Made by a program: the position numbers and the translations under genes. Below, piece after piece: positions 52,012 through 60,567 of a stretch of DNA of 64,000 nt. Each line of letters starts with the position of its first letter. Within the stretch, counting starts at the first letter, position 1. The notes under the pieces were generated by a model. The model saw only the letters and a program-made list of their open reading frames with translations. It ran no database searches and had not been told where the DNA came from. Source of the stretch: an uncultured SAR86 cluster bacterium (GTDB lineage: Bacteria > Pseudomonadota > Gammaproteobacteria > Magnimaribacterales > Magnimaribacteraceae); contig CACOVO010000001.1 in NCBI GenBank assembly GCA_902630715.1, positions 1 to 64,000 on the forward strand. Reading direction: 5' to 3'.

Positions 52012-53096
52012 TGATTGAACGCATTAAAATATTAATTAATTGGCCGGCTTTTTCTTTAGCTTGGCCAGCGCAGCAAAGCTCTAATACTGGTTTTTCTGAT
52101 ACGAAGGAACAGATAGCTGTAAGACGAATAAAGATACTGTCTTTTTGTTCCGGAGTAATGGGTTTTATTGTCGTTGCCTTAGGCGCTTGGACTAGACTAG
52201 CAGATGCAGGTCTAGGTTGCCCTGATTGGCCTGGATGTTATGGATTCGTAACTATCCCGATTAGCCCGGAAGAGATTGATATTGCAAACACTAAGTTTCC
52301 TGACACTCCATATGAAGTGGCAAAGGCCATTCCCGAAGTAGTTCATAGATATTTTGCAGCAGTACTTGGCTTCATGATTACTTGTATGGCTTTTATGTCC
52401 CTCCGTCATAAAGGCATACCCTCTGACATAAAAAAACTAAGTATTTTTCTTTTTATATGGGTCATTCTTCAAGGTACATTCGGTTATTGGACGGTTAGCT
52501 TAAAACTTTGGCCTCAGGTTGTAACCACACATCTTATGTCAGGATTTTTAACTACAGGTTTGCTGTGGTTGCTTTATTTTAAAGCTAAAGACAGGATCGA
52601 AAATAGAAAGACCTGGAACTTCAGCCATGCAACCAAGAATTTATTTAACGTGGCGCTACTTTTGGTGGCAATACAAATTTTTCTTGGTGCGTGGACTAGC
52701 ACTAACTATGCCTCGTACTCATGTGTAGATTTCCCTTTGTGCCAAGGCCAGGTGATACCTGAATCAAACTTCAAGGAAGGATTTAACTTCTTTCAGAGCA
52801 TTGGACCCAATTACTTAGGAGGGCAATTGGATCATGAATCAAGAGTCGCTATCCATATAACTCATCGTTTTGGAGCCTTAGTTGTTACGGCTTTCCTAAT
52901 GTTTCTGAGTTATCACTTATTTATAAGAAAATACCGAATAATGGCTCTAGGACTGATGGCATTCTTGGGTTTACAAGTCTTGTTAGGTATATCAAATGTT
53001 ATTTTCGCCCTACCTCTTCTGATAGCTGTTGGCCACAACCTGGGTGGCCTTTTACTTATTACTTATTTGGGAGTATTGAGACTCAGGGAACAGTAA
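52011..53096 (+). CDS. ctaA: Heme A synthase
   Basis: 361 residues, eight helices. Conserved DAGLGCPDWPGCYG with a Cys pair, EVVHRYFAAVLG (heme-ligand His), a second Cys segment (YSCVDFPLCQGQ) and AIHITHRFGALVVT. Converts heme O to heme A; works after CtaB. Confidence 0.93.
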   Translation: MIERIKILINWPAFSLAWPAQQSSNTGFSDTKEQIAVRRIKILSFCSGVMGFIVVALGAWTRLADAGLGCPDWPGCYGFVTIPISPEEIDIANTKFPDTPYEVAKAIPEVVHRYFAAVLGFMITCMAFMSLRHKGIPSDIKKLSIFLFIWVILQGTFGYWTVSLKLWPQVVTTHLMSGFLTTGLLWLLYFKAKDRIENRKTWNFSHATKNLFNVALLLVAIQIFLGAWTSTNYASYSCVDFPLCQGQVIPESNFKEGFNFFQSIGPNYLGGQLDHESRVAIHITHRFGALVVTAFLMFLSYHLFIRKYRIMALGLMAFLGLQVLLGISNVIFALPLLIAVGHNLGGLLLITYLGVLRLREQ

Positions 53097-53098
53097 TT

Positions 53099-53974
53099 AT
53101 GGGGCACGTTTTAGCTAATTGGAGAGGTTATTTAGAGCTTACCAAGCCCGGTGTCCAAGCTCTTCTTTTTGTGTCTTGTGCTAGTGGAATGCTCATCGGA
53201 TCTGATTTTGATCCACCAATAATGACATTTTTTTTTGGGTTAATAGGTATTAGTTTCCTTGCAGCTTCATCCGCTGTCATAAATCATTTCTTTGATAAAC
53301 ACATTGATTCGAAAATGAATCGCACATCTGACAGGCCACTTGTAAATGGAAGCATATCTGACAATTCGGCAATTATATTTTCTATCTTACTATACTGTTC
53401 AGGTTCATGGATGCTTTTGGCTTACGCTAATTTTTTGACTTGGCTTTTAACTACTTTGACTTTCATTTTTTATGGTTTTATTTATACAAAGTATCTCAAG
53501 TTTATGACTAGCCAGAATATAGTTATAGGAGGATTGGCTGGCGCAATGCCTCCATTGCTAGGCTGGGCCGCAATAACTAACACTATTGAGCCAAACGCGC
53601 TTCTTCTGGTTCTTATTATAATGGTTTGGACTCCGCCACATTTTTGGGCCTTAGCAGTTTATAGAGTAGAGGACTATACAGACGCCGCCGTTCCAATGCT
53701 TCCTGTGCAGAAGGGTGTTGCTTTTACTAAACAACATATACTTTTATACACATTCCTTCTTCTAGCATCTACGATGTTGCCTTATGCTGTTGGCATGCTG
53801 GGTGAAATCTATTTATTGTCAGCATTAGTTCTTGGTGTTATTTTCCTATCTTACTCTTATAGACTTTATAAAGATGATTCAAACTCATTAGCTATGCCAA
53901 CCTTCGCCTACTCTATAATTTATTTAGCTGCTTTATTTGCAGCTATGCTTGTAGATCATTTTCTGAAGCTATGA
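53099..53974 (+). CDS. ctaB: Protoheme IX farnesyltransferase (heme O synthase)
   Basis: 291 residues. UbiA-type motifs: NHFFDKHIDSKMNRTSDRPLVNG and the second acidic loop AVYRVEDYTDAAVPMLP. Adds farnesyl to heme B. Directly follows ctaA; also called cyoE. Confidence 0.95.
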   Translation: MGHVLANWRGYLELTKPGVQALLFVSCASGMLIGSDFDPPIMTFFFGLIGISFLAASSAVINHFFDKHIDSKMNRTSDRPLVNGSISDNSAIIFSILLYCSGSWMLLAYANFLTWLLTTLTFIFYGFIYTKYLKFMTSQNIVIGGLAGAMPPLLGWAAITNTIEPNALLLVLIIMVWTPPHFWALAVYRVEDYTDAAVPMLPVQKGVAFTKQHILLYTFLLLASTMLPYAVGMLGEIYLLSALVLGVIFLSYSYRLYKDDSNSLAMPTFAYSIIYLAALFAAMLVDHFLKL

Positions 53975-54597
53975 ACCGAGGAATTCTTTTAACAGTCGGG
54001 GGCTGTCTAGGCTTCATGGCATTAATTTTCGGCCTGTTTCTCTCTAGATTTTACACTCCACGCGAACTTACTTTAGACGAGTATAAGGCACTAGGAGCTT
54101 ACTTATTGGATCCTCCAAGACAGTTAGCTGATTTCAGTCTGACAGACGATCAAGGAGAGGATTTTCTTCCTGATCAGTTTAAGGGTAAATGGAATGTACT
54201 ATTCTTTGGTTTCACTTATTGCCCTGACATTTGCCCTCTTACTATGAAACAAATGGCTGATATTAAAGGCTTGTTAGGGGACAATTCTGAGAATATGAGA
54301 ATTTTCCTTGTTTCTGTTGACCCTGATAGAGATAAACCTGAAAATCTTAGGAGATATCTGGATAATTTTGATAATAATTTTATTGGATTAACAGGAGCGA
54401 TCGATCAAATTTATAGATTTTCAACTCAAGTAAATGCCCCCTTTTTTCCTGTTGTAAACAGTCCAGATCCAAACTATACCGTAGATCATTCGGGAAGCCT
54501 TATTTTGATAAATCCGGAAGCAAATTACGCAGGTTTTTTCCGAGCACCTCACGATACTCAGAAAATAACGAAAGCTCTTGCTTCTATTCTCAATTAA
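53971..54597 (+). CDS. SCO1/SenC copper chaperone
   Basis: 208 residues. N-terminal helix, then GFTYCPDICPLTM (CxxxC copper-binding) and the third ligand His in YTVDHSGSLILI. Delivers copper to CuA of subunit II. Start overlaps the ctaB end by 4 nt. Closes the oxidase operon. Confidence 0.92.
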   Translation: MNRGILLTVGGCLGFMALIFGLFLSRFYTPRELTLDEYKALGAYLLDPPRQLADFSLTDDQGEDFLPDQFKGKWNVLFFGFTYCPDICPLTMKQMADIKGLLGDNSENMRIFLVSVDPDRDKPENLRRYLDNFDNNFIGLTGAIDQIYRFSTQVNAPFFPVVNSPDPNYTVDHSGSLILINPEANYAGFFRAPHDTQKITKALASILN

Positions 54598-54609
54598 CTT
54601 TATATTTCC

Positions 54610-54894
54610 GTGCAAATGATCACTAAGCAAAAATTTGCGACAATATTTGCGGTTTTATTCGTTCTAGGAATTTCCGCAGATCCAATCATTCACTCTTTTG
54701 AGGAAGATAACCATCACGAAGAGGTTCATAAGTATGTCGACTGCCAGATTTGTGAAAGTGAGTCATTCAAATCCTATAACTTATTCTTAAACCAAGAACA
54801 TGCATTAGTAACTTCAATTGATATAAATTTGGAGTTAATGGAATCTCATGCATTTTCTAGTGGTTTCAGTGCGAGGGCCCCACCTAGCTTCTAA
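54610..54894 (+). CDS. Small secreted His/Cys protein, DUF2946-like
   Basis: 94 residues. A signal-like N-terminus (KFATIFAVLFVLGISADPIIHSF), then HHEEVHKYVDCQICE with two Cys and four His (a possible metal site) and a C-terminal ARAPPSF, which resembles the end of DUF2946-type periplasmic proteins. It is 42 nt before a metal-type TonB receptor, so a role in metal handling is plausible. Family assignment is uncertain. Confidence 0.5.
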   Translation: MQMITKQKFATIFAVLFVLGISADPIIHSFEEDNHHEEVHKYVDCQICESESFKSYNLFLNQEHALVTSIDINLELMESHAFSSGFSARAPPSF

Positions 54895-54935
54895 AATTTT
54901 TTTAAATTATTTTTAAAACAATTTTAGGAGAAAAC

Positions 54936-57158
54936 ATGAAAGTTTACTTTTATGCACTCATGGCGATGAGTTTAATTATTACGCAAATAAGTGCTGATGA
55001 GCCATCCAGTAATTCAGATGGAGAGGCTGAGGAAGTTGTTGTAACTGCCTCCATATTAAACCCTTCGAGGATTATCAACCCTCTTTATGTAATACCTGGT
55101 GATGATATTGAGGATGATGCTACGACGTCATTAGGTGAAGCTGTAGATAGTTTTCCTGGTGTTTCTATAGCTGATTTTGGTGCAGCAGTTGGGCAGCCCA
55201 TCATTAGAGGTATGTCTGGTCCTAGGGTCAAAATTCTTAAAAACGGCATAGTTAATCGAGATGTTTCTGGCCTGGGCGCTGATCATTTGAATGATATTGA
55301 TTTGAATGATATTGAGCAAATTGAAATTATTAAAGGCCCATCTTCTTTGCTCTATGCCAATGGAACGAGTGGAGGGATAATCAATGTTGTTGATAATTGT
55401 ATTGCCCCTGAAGATTTCACTGAATCAGAATTTATAGCTGGATTAGAAACCCAATCCGTCAATGATGGAGATGTGCAGCATTTTAATTACAAAGACAATA
55501 TTGGCGGCTTTAATATAAATGCCGGATACAAGAAAACTGAACTAGGAAATTTCGATATACCGAATGATGCAATAATTCATGAAGAAGACCATGATGATCA
55601 TGATGATCACGAAGAAGAGATGTTGTCTTTTGTGAAAAATTCGGACCTAGAGATCGAATCGACTAAATTTGGTATATCTAGATCAGGCGACTGGGGTTAC
55701 TTTGGATTATCTGCAGATAATCTTGAAAGTATGTACGGTATCCCCTTTCATGGAGAGCATGCTGATGAACATGGTGACGATCACGACGACGATCACGACG
55801 ACGATCACGACGATGATCACGACGACGATCACGGAGATGAACACGGTGAAGAGAGAATTTTTTCTACTACCGATCAAGAAAGCTTCACTATCAAAGGTCA
55901 ATACAATATTGGCGGCAATCTACTTAATTCAATTGAATATACTTATAGAGATACTGACTATGAACTAGTTGAGGCCCATGCTGAAGAGGAAGGCCACGAT
56001 GATCATGGAGATGAACATGATGAGCATGCTCCAACTGTGTTTACAAATGATGCTACTGAGTATGGTGCTATTTTTGATATTTCGACAGATAACCTTATAC
56101 AAAAAATATCTGTAAATTTTGTTGATGAAGATTCAGCTATAGTTGGAGAAGAGTCATTTATGAATCCTGCAAACAATGAAGAGACAACCTTCGGTTATTT
56201 CCTCAGCGCTGATTTAGATGCTTTTTACCTAGACGCTGGTTTTAGATTAGACCAAATTGAAAGGTCAGGAAGCGTTACTGATGATGAACATGGAGACATC
56301 GATTATTACAATTATGATGATGACACAAATAGTTTCGCTATCTCTCTGGGCAGGGATCTTTCAGATTCATTTAGTATGAATGTAGGATTTGCTAGCGTAG
56401 AAAGATTGCCCTCGGTTATTGAGCTGTATATGAACGGACCTCATTTAGCGACGGGTAGGCTAGAAACCGGTAATCCTAATCTAAAAGGAGAAACATCTAA
56501 TAATTTCGACATAACTTTTGATTACGATGATGGTGATTTTTTTGCCACGGCAAGTTTCTATGTCAATGATGTTGATAATTACATAGCATTAATTGATATG
56601 GAAGACGATCACGACGATCACGACGATCACGACGATCACGACGATCACGACGATCACGATGATCACGGAGATGATCATGATAAGGAGTTTGCTCACCTTA
56701 TAAAGTCGAATTACCTTCAACAAGATGCTGAGTTCAAGGGTTATGAGCTTGAAATTGGGAGAACTTTTTCTTTAGGCTCTGGTGATTTAACCTTATCTTT
56801 TGCTAGAGACGATGTCGATGCTGAATTCTCAGATGGGCATAATGTTCCAAGAATTAATCCTGCCAGAAATATTTACACTCTTTCTTACGTTGAGAATGAT
56901 TGGTTATTTAAACTGAGCTTAAAAGACGTTGAGAAGCAAGATGATATTGCCGAAGGCGAAACGGTTACAGATTCTTATCAAATGTTAAATGCGAGACTCA
57001 CTAAGACATTCAATATGAATGGAGCAGGTGAGTTGAAGGTTTCAATATTTGGTTCGAACCTCCTGGACGAGGCGGCGAGAAATCATTCTTCTTTTGTTAA
57101 GAATGAAGTTCCCTTACCAGGCAGAAACTACGGAGCTAAATTTAGATACAAGTTTTAA
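54936..57158 (+). CDS. ZnuD-like TonB-dependent receptor with Asp/His-rich loops
   Basis: 740 residues. A signal peptide (YFYALMAMSLIITQISA), then the plug domain (EEVVVTASILNPSR; QPIIRGMSGPRVKILKNG; IEIIKGPSSLLYANGTSGGIINVVDN) and a beta barrel ending FRYKF. Several external loops carry runs such as DDHDDDHDDDHD and DDHDDHDDH, like the His/Asp-rich loops of zinc receptors of the ZnuD type. The substrate is probably Zn2+ or another divalent metal. TonB box: a candidate lies near EEVVVTAS. Preceded by an AGGAG ribosome site. Confidence 0.85.
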   Translation: MKVYFYALMAMSLIITQISADEPSSNSDGEAEEVVVTASILNPSRIINPLYVIPGDDIEDDATTSLGEAVDSFPGVSIADFGAAVGQPIIRGMSGPRVKILKNGIVNRDVSGLGADHLNDIDLNDIEQIEIIKGPSSLLYANGTSGGIINVVDNCIAPEDFTESEFIAGLETQSVNDGDVQHFNYKDNIGGFNINAGYKKTELGNFDIPNDAIIHEEDHDDHDDHEEEMLSFVKNSDLEIESTKFGISRSGDWGYFGLSADNLESMYGIPFHGEHADEHGDDHDDDHDDDHDDDHDDDHGDEHGEERIFSTTDQESFTIKGQYNIGGNLLNSIEYTYRDTDYELVEAHAEEEGHDDHGDEHDEHAPTVFTNDATEYGAIFDISTDNLIQKISVNFVDEDSAIVGEESFMNPANNEETTFGYFLSADLDAFYLDAGFRLDQIERSGSVTDDEHGDIDYYNYDDDTNSFAISLGRDLSDSFSMNVGFASVERLPSVIELYMNGPHLATGRLETGNPNLKGETSNNFDITFDYDDGDFFATASFYVNDVDNYIALIDMEDDHDDHDDHDDHDDHDDHDDHGDDHDKEFAHLIKSNYLQQDAEFKGYELEIGRTFSLGSGDLTLSFARDDVDAEFSDGHNVPRINPARNIYTLSYVENDWLFKLSLKDVEKQDDIAEGETVTDSYQMLNARLTKTFNMNGAGELKVSIFGSNLLDEAARNHSSFVKNEVPLPGRNYGAKFRYKF
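55776..55835 (+). repeat. 12-bp in-frame repeat (Asp-Asp-His-Asp) in the receptor
   Basis: Five copies of gacgatcacgac (one with a wobble change, the last ending acgga), coding DDHD each. Lies in a predicted surface loop and can vary in copy number. Confidence 0.8.
56604..56666 (+). repeat. 9-bp in-frame repeat (Asp-Asp-His) in the receptor
   Basis: Seven copies of gacgatcac (last copy gatgatcac), coding DDH. A second, shorter-period repeat in another loop of the same protein; it may expand or contract by slippage without a frameshift. Confidence 0.8.
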
Positions 57159-57226
57159 ATTGTAACTTCATGCTAACAAGTGAGTGTTAGTAATGTATTG
57201 CCCTCCCCAAAGGCATTACAGGAATT

Positions 57227-57259
57227 AGGGTCAAGCAGCGATTCTTGGCCCTTTTTTTT
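57227..57259 (+). terminator. Rho-independent terminator after the TonB receptor
   Basis: GGGTCAAG and CTTGGCCC pair (one G-T) around an 8-nt loop, followed by eight T. It separates the oxidase/receptor genes from the cupin gene. The rest of 57159-57300 holds no gene. Confidence 0.75.
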
Positions 57260-57300
57260 AAATAATGTAATATAAAAACTTAATTAAAAGGAGATGACAG

Positions 57301-57762
57301 ATGGAAAATTTACTGCAGTTTGACGAGAAATCAATTGATTGGAAGCCAGCACCTGGTCCTGATGGTGAACCATTAGATCACGTGTCTTTATCATTTTTAA
57401 ATGTAGATGAAAACGCCAAAATAGTTGATTTATTATTCAAATTTTCCGCCAATGAAAAGATTCAAATGCATAGGCATTGCTCAAACTACAGTACTTTTAC
57501 AGTTAAGGGCGAACTTAAAACATATTTTCCTGACGGAAGTTTGAAGAGCGTTCGTCCAGCAGGTGTATTTAAAGCTGGTGTTCCTGGTGAGCCTCATACA
57601 GAAGGCGGAGGAGATGAGGATGTAATAGTTTATTTTAGTTTACGTCCGTATGCAGACAACGATCCAATCTACGAGTTATTGGATGAAAATATGGAAGTAG
57701 TTCAGATCATGGACTTTCAGGCTTTGAAAGAGCTGAATGAGGAGTATTCAAGCCAGGCTTAA
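57301..57762 (+). CDS. Cupin-domain protein
   Basis: 153 residues. A cupin fold is indicated by QMHRHCSNYSTFTVKGEL (His pair and Glu spacing) and GVPGEPHTEGGGDEDVIVYFS (second motif). Could be a small metal-dependent dioxygenase or binding protein. A strong AAGGAGATG ribosome site precedes it. Substrate unknown. Confidence 0.7.
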   Translation: MENLLQFDEKSIDWKPAPGPDGEPLDHVSLSFLNVDENAKIVDLLFKFSANEKIQMHRHCSNYSTFTVKGELKTYFPDGSLKSVRPAGVFKAGVPGEPHTEGGGDEDVIVYFSLRPYADNDPIYELLDENMEVVQIMDFQALKELNEEYSSQA

Positions 57763-57775
57763 TGTTGTTCAGTTG

Positions 57776-58219
57776 CTAGTGATTGCCCTTTATGGCATAG
57801 AAAGTTCCTAATAACAAAAGGAAAAGCTGTTCACTTGCAAAAAGAACAGAACCTCTTTCACCAAAAAAGATTCCCCAATCTGAGTGGGCAATTAATAAAG
57901 CAAATATCATTATTACTCCAATAGCTCCGCCAGATATTCTGGTAATAAAATGACCTAGATCGGCCATTGACCTTGCTAAAAGTGCACCAATAATTATTCC
58001 TAATCCTGCGAGTATTTCTCCCCATGCAACTAGATAAGCCGTAACTCCCGCCATAGGCACTCCATTAGAGCCTAACCAACCCACGAATCCTTCAGAGATT
58101 GGAAGCTTTCCATATCCATGCAAAAAGAAAGCAATGCCAAGACCAAGTCTTAAAAGCCAATCGGCGAGCCCAGTTATAGGCGAAGCTACTCTGTCTAAAA
58201 TGTTATTAATTTTTTCCAT
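57776..58219 (-). CDS. DoxX-family membrane protein
   Basis: 147 residues, four helices. The N-terminal WLLRLGLGIAFFLHGYGKL is the DoxX hallmark. Family members are associated with redox chains and thiosulfate metabolism, but the role varies. Adjacent and same strand as the dehydrogenase-like gene. Confidence 0.8.
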   Translation of the reverse strand: MEKINNILDRVASPITGLADWLLRLGLGIAFFLHGYGKLPISEGFVGWLGSNGVPMAGVTAYLVAWGEILAGLGIIIGALLARSMADLGHFITRISGGAIGVIMIFALLIAHSDWGIFFGERGSVLFASEQLFLLLLGTFYAIKGNH

Positions 58220-58243
58220 TTATCTCTCCAAGGTTTAATTATT

Positions 58244-59425
58244 TTACATCCAACTTCTAAATGTACTAACCATTTCACCGTTTTCTGTTTCTAGTAAATT
58301 ACTAATACCCTTTAATTCATTAAAGAAAATACCGGGATCTATAGCTCCTTCTGGTGCAAAAACACCTTTTTTAGTTATTTTTTGATCAACCAGAAGTTTC
58401 AAACCGCAAGCAAGAGGTATACCAGTAGCCTCTCCCATACTTATTAAATCAGAAGCATTAAACATCGTGCCGCACGATGCTTTTTTACCATCTTTAAGCC
58501 CTATAGCTAAAGCATATAAAGGAGGGGGATCAGAAAGGAAAGTATTAGTGTTTGGTCTTACTGCATTACCCTGACTCTCTATATCATTTCTAATGGAAGA
58601 AGACAGCTTTTGGATTATTCTTGCAGCTCTTTCAATAGAGATAATTTTCACGTCCACAAGTTTCATGATCCACCTAAGTGTCCTAAACCCGCTTCCATGA
58701 GCAAGATTGATGCAGTTTTTTATAGTTTCAAAATGGTGCGGGAAAGTAATTGCTTCAGGATGTCCAAATATTCGAGGTTTAAATTTTCCAAATCCTGGAA
58801 AGTCTATTTCAACTTTCTTGAGTGGTCTCACCATCTTGGGAGCTCCCTCACATTGTATTTTTACTTTACCGGTCATCTGCTGAACCCCATGAATCATTGC
58901 CGCATTCATTCCTGACTGGGATGATTCTTCTTCGGGAGTTGCACCATCCATATTCCAGCCTGTGTAAAGCGTCTCTACTTCGTCCAGTTCTTTAATAGCA
59001 TAAGCACCTAGCATGTTTGTGAGTCCGGGACTTGCTCCCATACCCAATATTGCTGTTTTCGATTTATTTTCCGCCTTTTCATGAAGCTTCAACATTTCAA
59101 TTGTTGGCTCCCAGTCATCGTTTATATCAAGATAGTGACAATTTGAGTCTAAGGCAGAATGTAAGACTGGCGGGCCGAATTTGAAAAAAGGCCCAACAGT
59201 ATTTATGACGATATCGGCTTGGCTCATTTGTTTTTTTAGGGCATCAATATCAGTTATATCTAATCCAACTCCGGTGACTTTTTCGTTCATGGAATTTGCA
59301 AATTTAATTGCTTCAGCTGCATTTATATCCGCAACGATTATTTCGTGAACATTGCTGAAATCCATACTAGTTTCAACAGCAAATCTACCCATGCCGCCGC
59401 TACCACCCAAAGCTAATACTTTCAT
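58244..59425 (-). CDS. Saccharopine dehydrogenase-like NAD(P)-binding oxidoreductase
   Basis: 393 residues. N-terminal Rossmann motif MKVLALGGSGGMGRFAV, then DIVINTVGPFFKFG and LGMGASPGLTNMLG, the saccharopine dehydrogenase-like NADP-binding family. Not necessarily a lysine pathway enzyme; many relatives have unknown substrates. 24 nt before DoxX, so probably one operon. Confidence 0.8.
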   Translation of the reverse strand: MKVLALGGSGGMGRFAVETSMDFSNVHEIIVADINAAEAIKFANSMNEKVTGVGLDITDIDALKKQMSQADIVINTVGPFFKFGPPVLHSALDSNCHYLDINDDWEPTIEMLKLHEKAENKSKTAILGMGASPGLTNMLGAYAIKELDEVETLYTGWNMDGATPEEESSQSGMNAAMIHGVQQMTGKVKIQCEGAPKMVRPLKKVEIDFPGFGKFKPRIFGHPEAITFPHHFETIKNCINLAHGSGFRTLRWIMKLVDVKIISIERAARIIQKLSSSIRNDIESQGNAVRPNTNTFLSDPPPLYALAIGLKDGKKASCGTMFNASDLISMGEATGIPLACGLKLLVDQKITKKGVFAPEGAIDPGIFFNELKGISNLLETENGEMVSTFRSWM

Positions 59426-59475
59426 TGATTTGTCTCTTTACTTTTCTATGTATTATAAGACTTTCTGGTTTTGAC

Positions 59476-60477
59476 TTAAAAAGACAGTTGGTACCCAATT
59501 TGTAATCCCCAATCTAAAGACATTTGAGGGCCATTAAGATCTTGTTTAATTGGTTTAACTGTCTCTAATCCAATTATTCCTTTTTTTAAAATAGTATTGA
59601 TGCCCAACCCTATGTTTACTTTTGTACCACCGTAATTTAAAGGATTTGAAGTTTGCACCGGAGCTTTAATTTCTTCACTAAAGCCTTCTATAGAATCAAT
59701 TTCTTCCATTTTCAGTCTTAAAGACCAGGCTGAGATTTTGTTTAAGTCTCTTTGTACCCATAAATTTATTTCAGTTCGGTCTCCAAAATTCCATTCTTCG
59801 CTATCAAGATTTATTTTGGATTTGATTTGTCCTCCCAACTTCCACTTCATATGTATTTTGCTAAAAGTTAAAGCACTTAATAAGGATAGAGATTTGTCTC
59901 CACCTTGCATTCCATAAGGTAAAGGAATAGAGCCAATACTTCCCATAGGCATTAGCACCATACCTTGTAGGCTATTTTTTCCAAGATTTTTTTCGAGACC
60001 CAGCTGTGCATGAAATTTATATCCATATGCATCACGAATTTTAAATAAAGCAGAAACATTAACAGTCGATAAATCGGAAGACTTAGTCGTAAAATCCCCA
60101 AGAGGATTCCTCTCCATCATTGGTTGATATGTCCTTAACTTCATATACTTACGAGTGAACGAAGCCATGCCCATCAAAGTTAGGGAGTGAGTTGGTGCAT
60201 GCATTGCACCTAACATAACCATATCCATAGCCATCTCTTGAGGGACGACACTGATGTTTTTTGGCATACCCCCAGGATTTGGTAATTTGAGTATTTCTTG
60301 ATCAGATATATTCTTAGCATCAATGTAGTTTTCATTCATTGACATCTTTATATAACTAATCGAAAGCATAGACTTGCCTTTTTTTAGTAGATGATCACCC
60401 ATCATCCCAACTGGACCATGCATCTTCGCGGAATGCATAGAATGGCCCATGCTCTTATGATGATCATGATCACTCAT
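59476..60477 (-). CDS. Met/His-rich outer-membrane-like protein, possibly metal-linked
   Basis: 333 residues from the ATG at 60477. N-terminus SDHDHHKSMGHSMHSAKMHGPVGMMGDH is rich in His and Met, as in copper-handling proteins; the rest alternates beta strands ending YQLSF (C-terminal Phe), typical of an outer-membrane barrel. The frame stays open 24 codons upstream to a CTG at 60549 and would then begin NKFYIYCLLLSAAFD, a signal-like sequence, so the true N-terminus may be longer (see findings). Function not recognised; copper export or resistance is a guess from composition. Confidence 0.7.
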   Translation of the reverse strand: MSDHDHHKSMGHSMHSAKMHGPVGMMGDHLLKKGKSMLSISYIKMSMNENYIDAKNISDQEILKLPNPGGMPKNISVVPQEMAMDMVMLGAMHAPTHSLTLMGMASFTRKYMKLRTYQPMMERNPLGDFTTKSSDLSTVNVSALFKIRDAYGYKFHAQLGLEKNLGKNSLQGMVLMPMGSIGSIPLPYGMQGGDKSLSLLSALTFSKIHMKWKLGGQIKSKINLDSEEWNFGDRTEINLWVQRDLNKISAWSLRLKMEEIDSIEGFSEEIKAPVQTSNPLNYGGTKVNIGLGINTILKKGIIGLETVKPIKQDLNGPQMSLDWGLQIGYQLSF

Positions 60478-60555
60478 AGTATCTGATGAGTCAGACGATA
60501 TATCAAAAGCTGCCGATAGTAGTAGGCAATATATGTAGAATTTATTCAGACTTAA

Positions 60556-60561
60556 ATTATA
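60556..60561 (-). promoter_or_regulatory. Candidate -10 box upstream of the Met/His-rich protein
   Basis: TATAAT on the minus strand, about 7 nt before the possible CTG start at 60549. No clear -35 was identified, so this is tentative; it may also mean transcription starts near that CTG. Confidence 0.25.
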
Positions 60562-60567
60562 GACCGA

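Noticed and set aside
55776-56666. Short tandem repeats that could be mistaken for a CRISPR array
   Set aside because: They are 9- and 12-bp in-frame repeats without spacers, inside a receptor gene.
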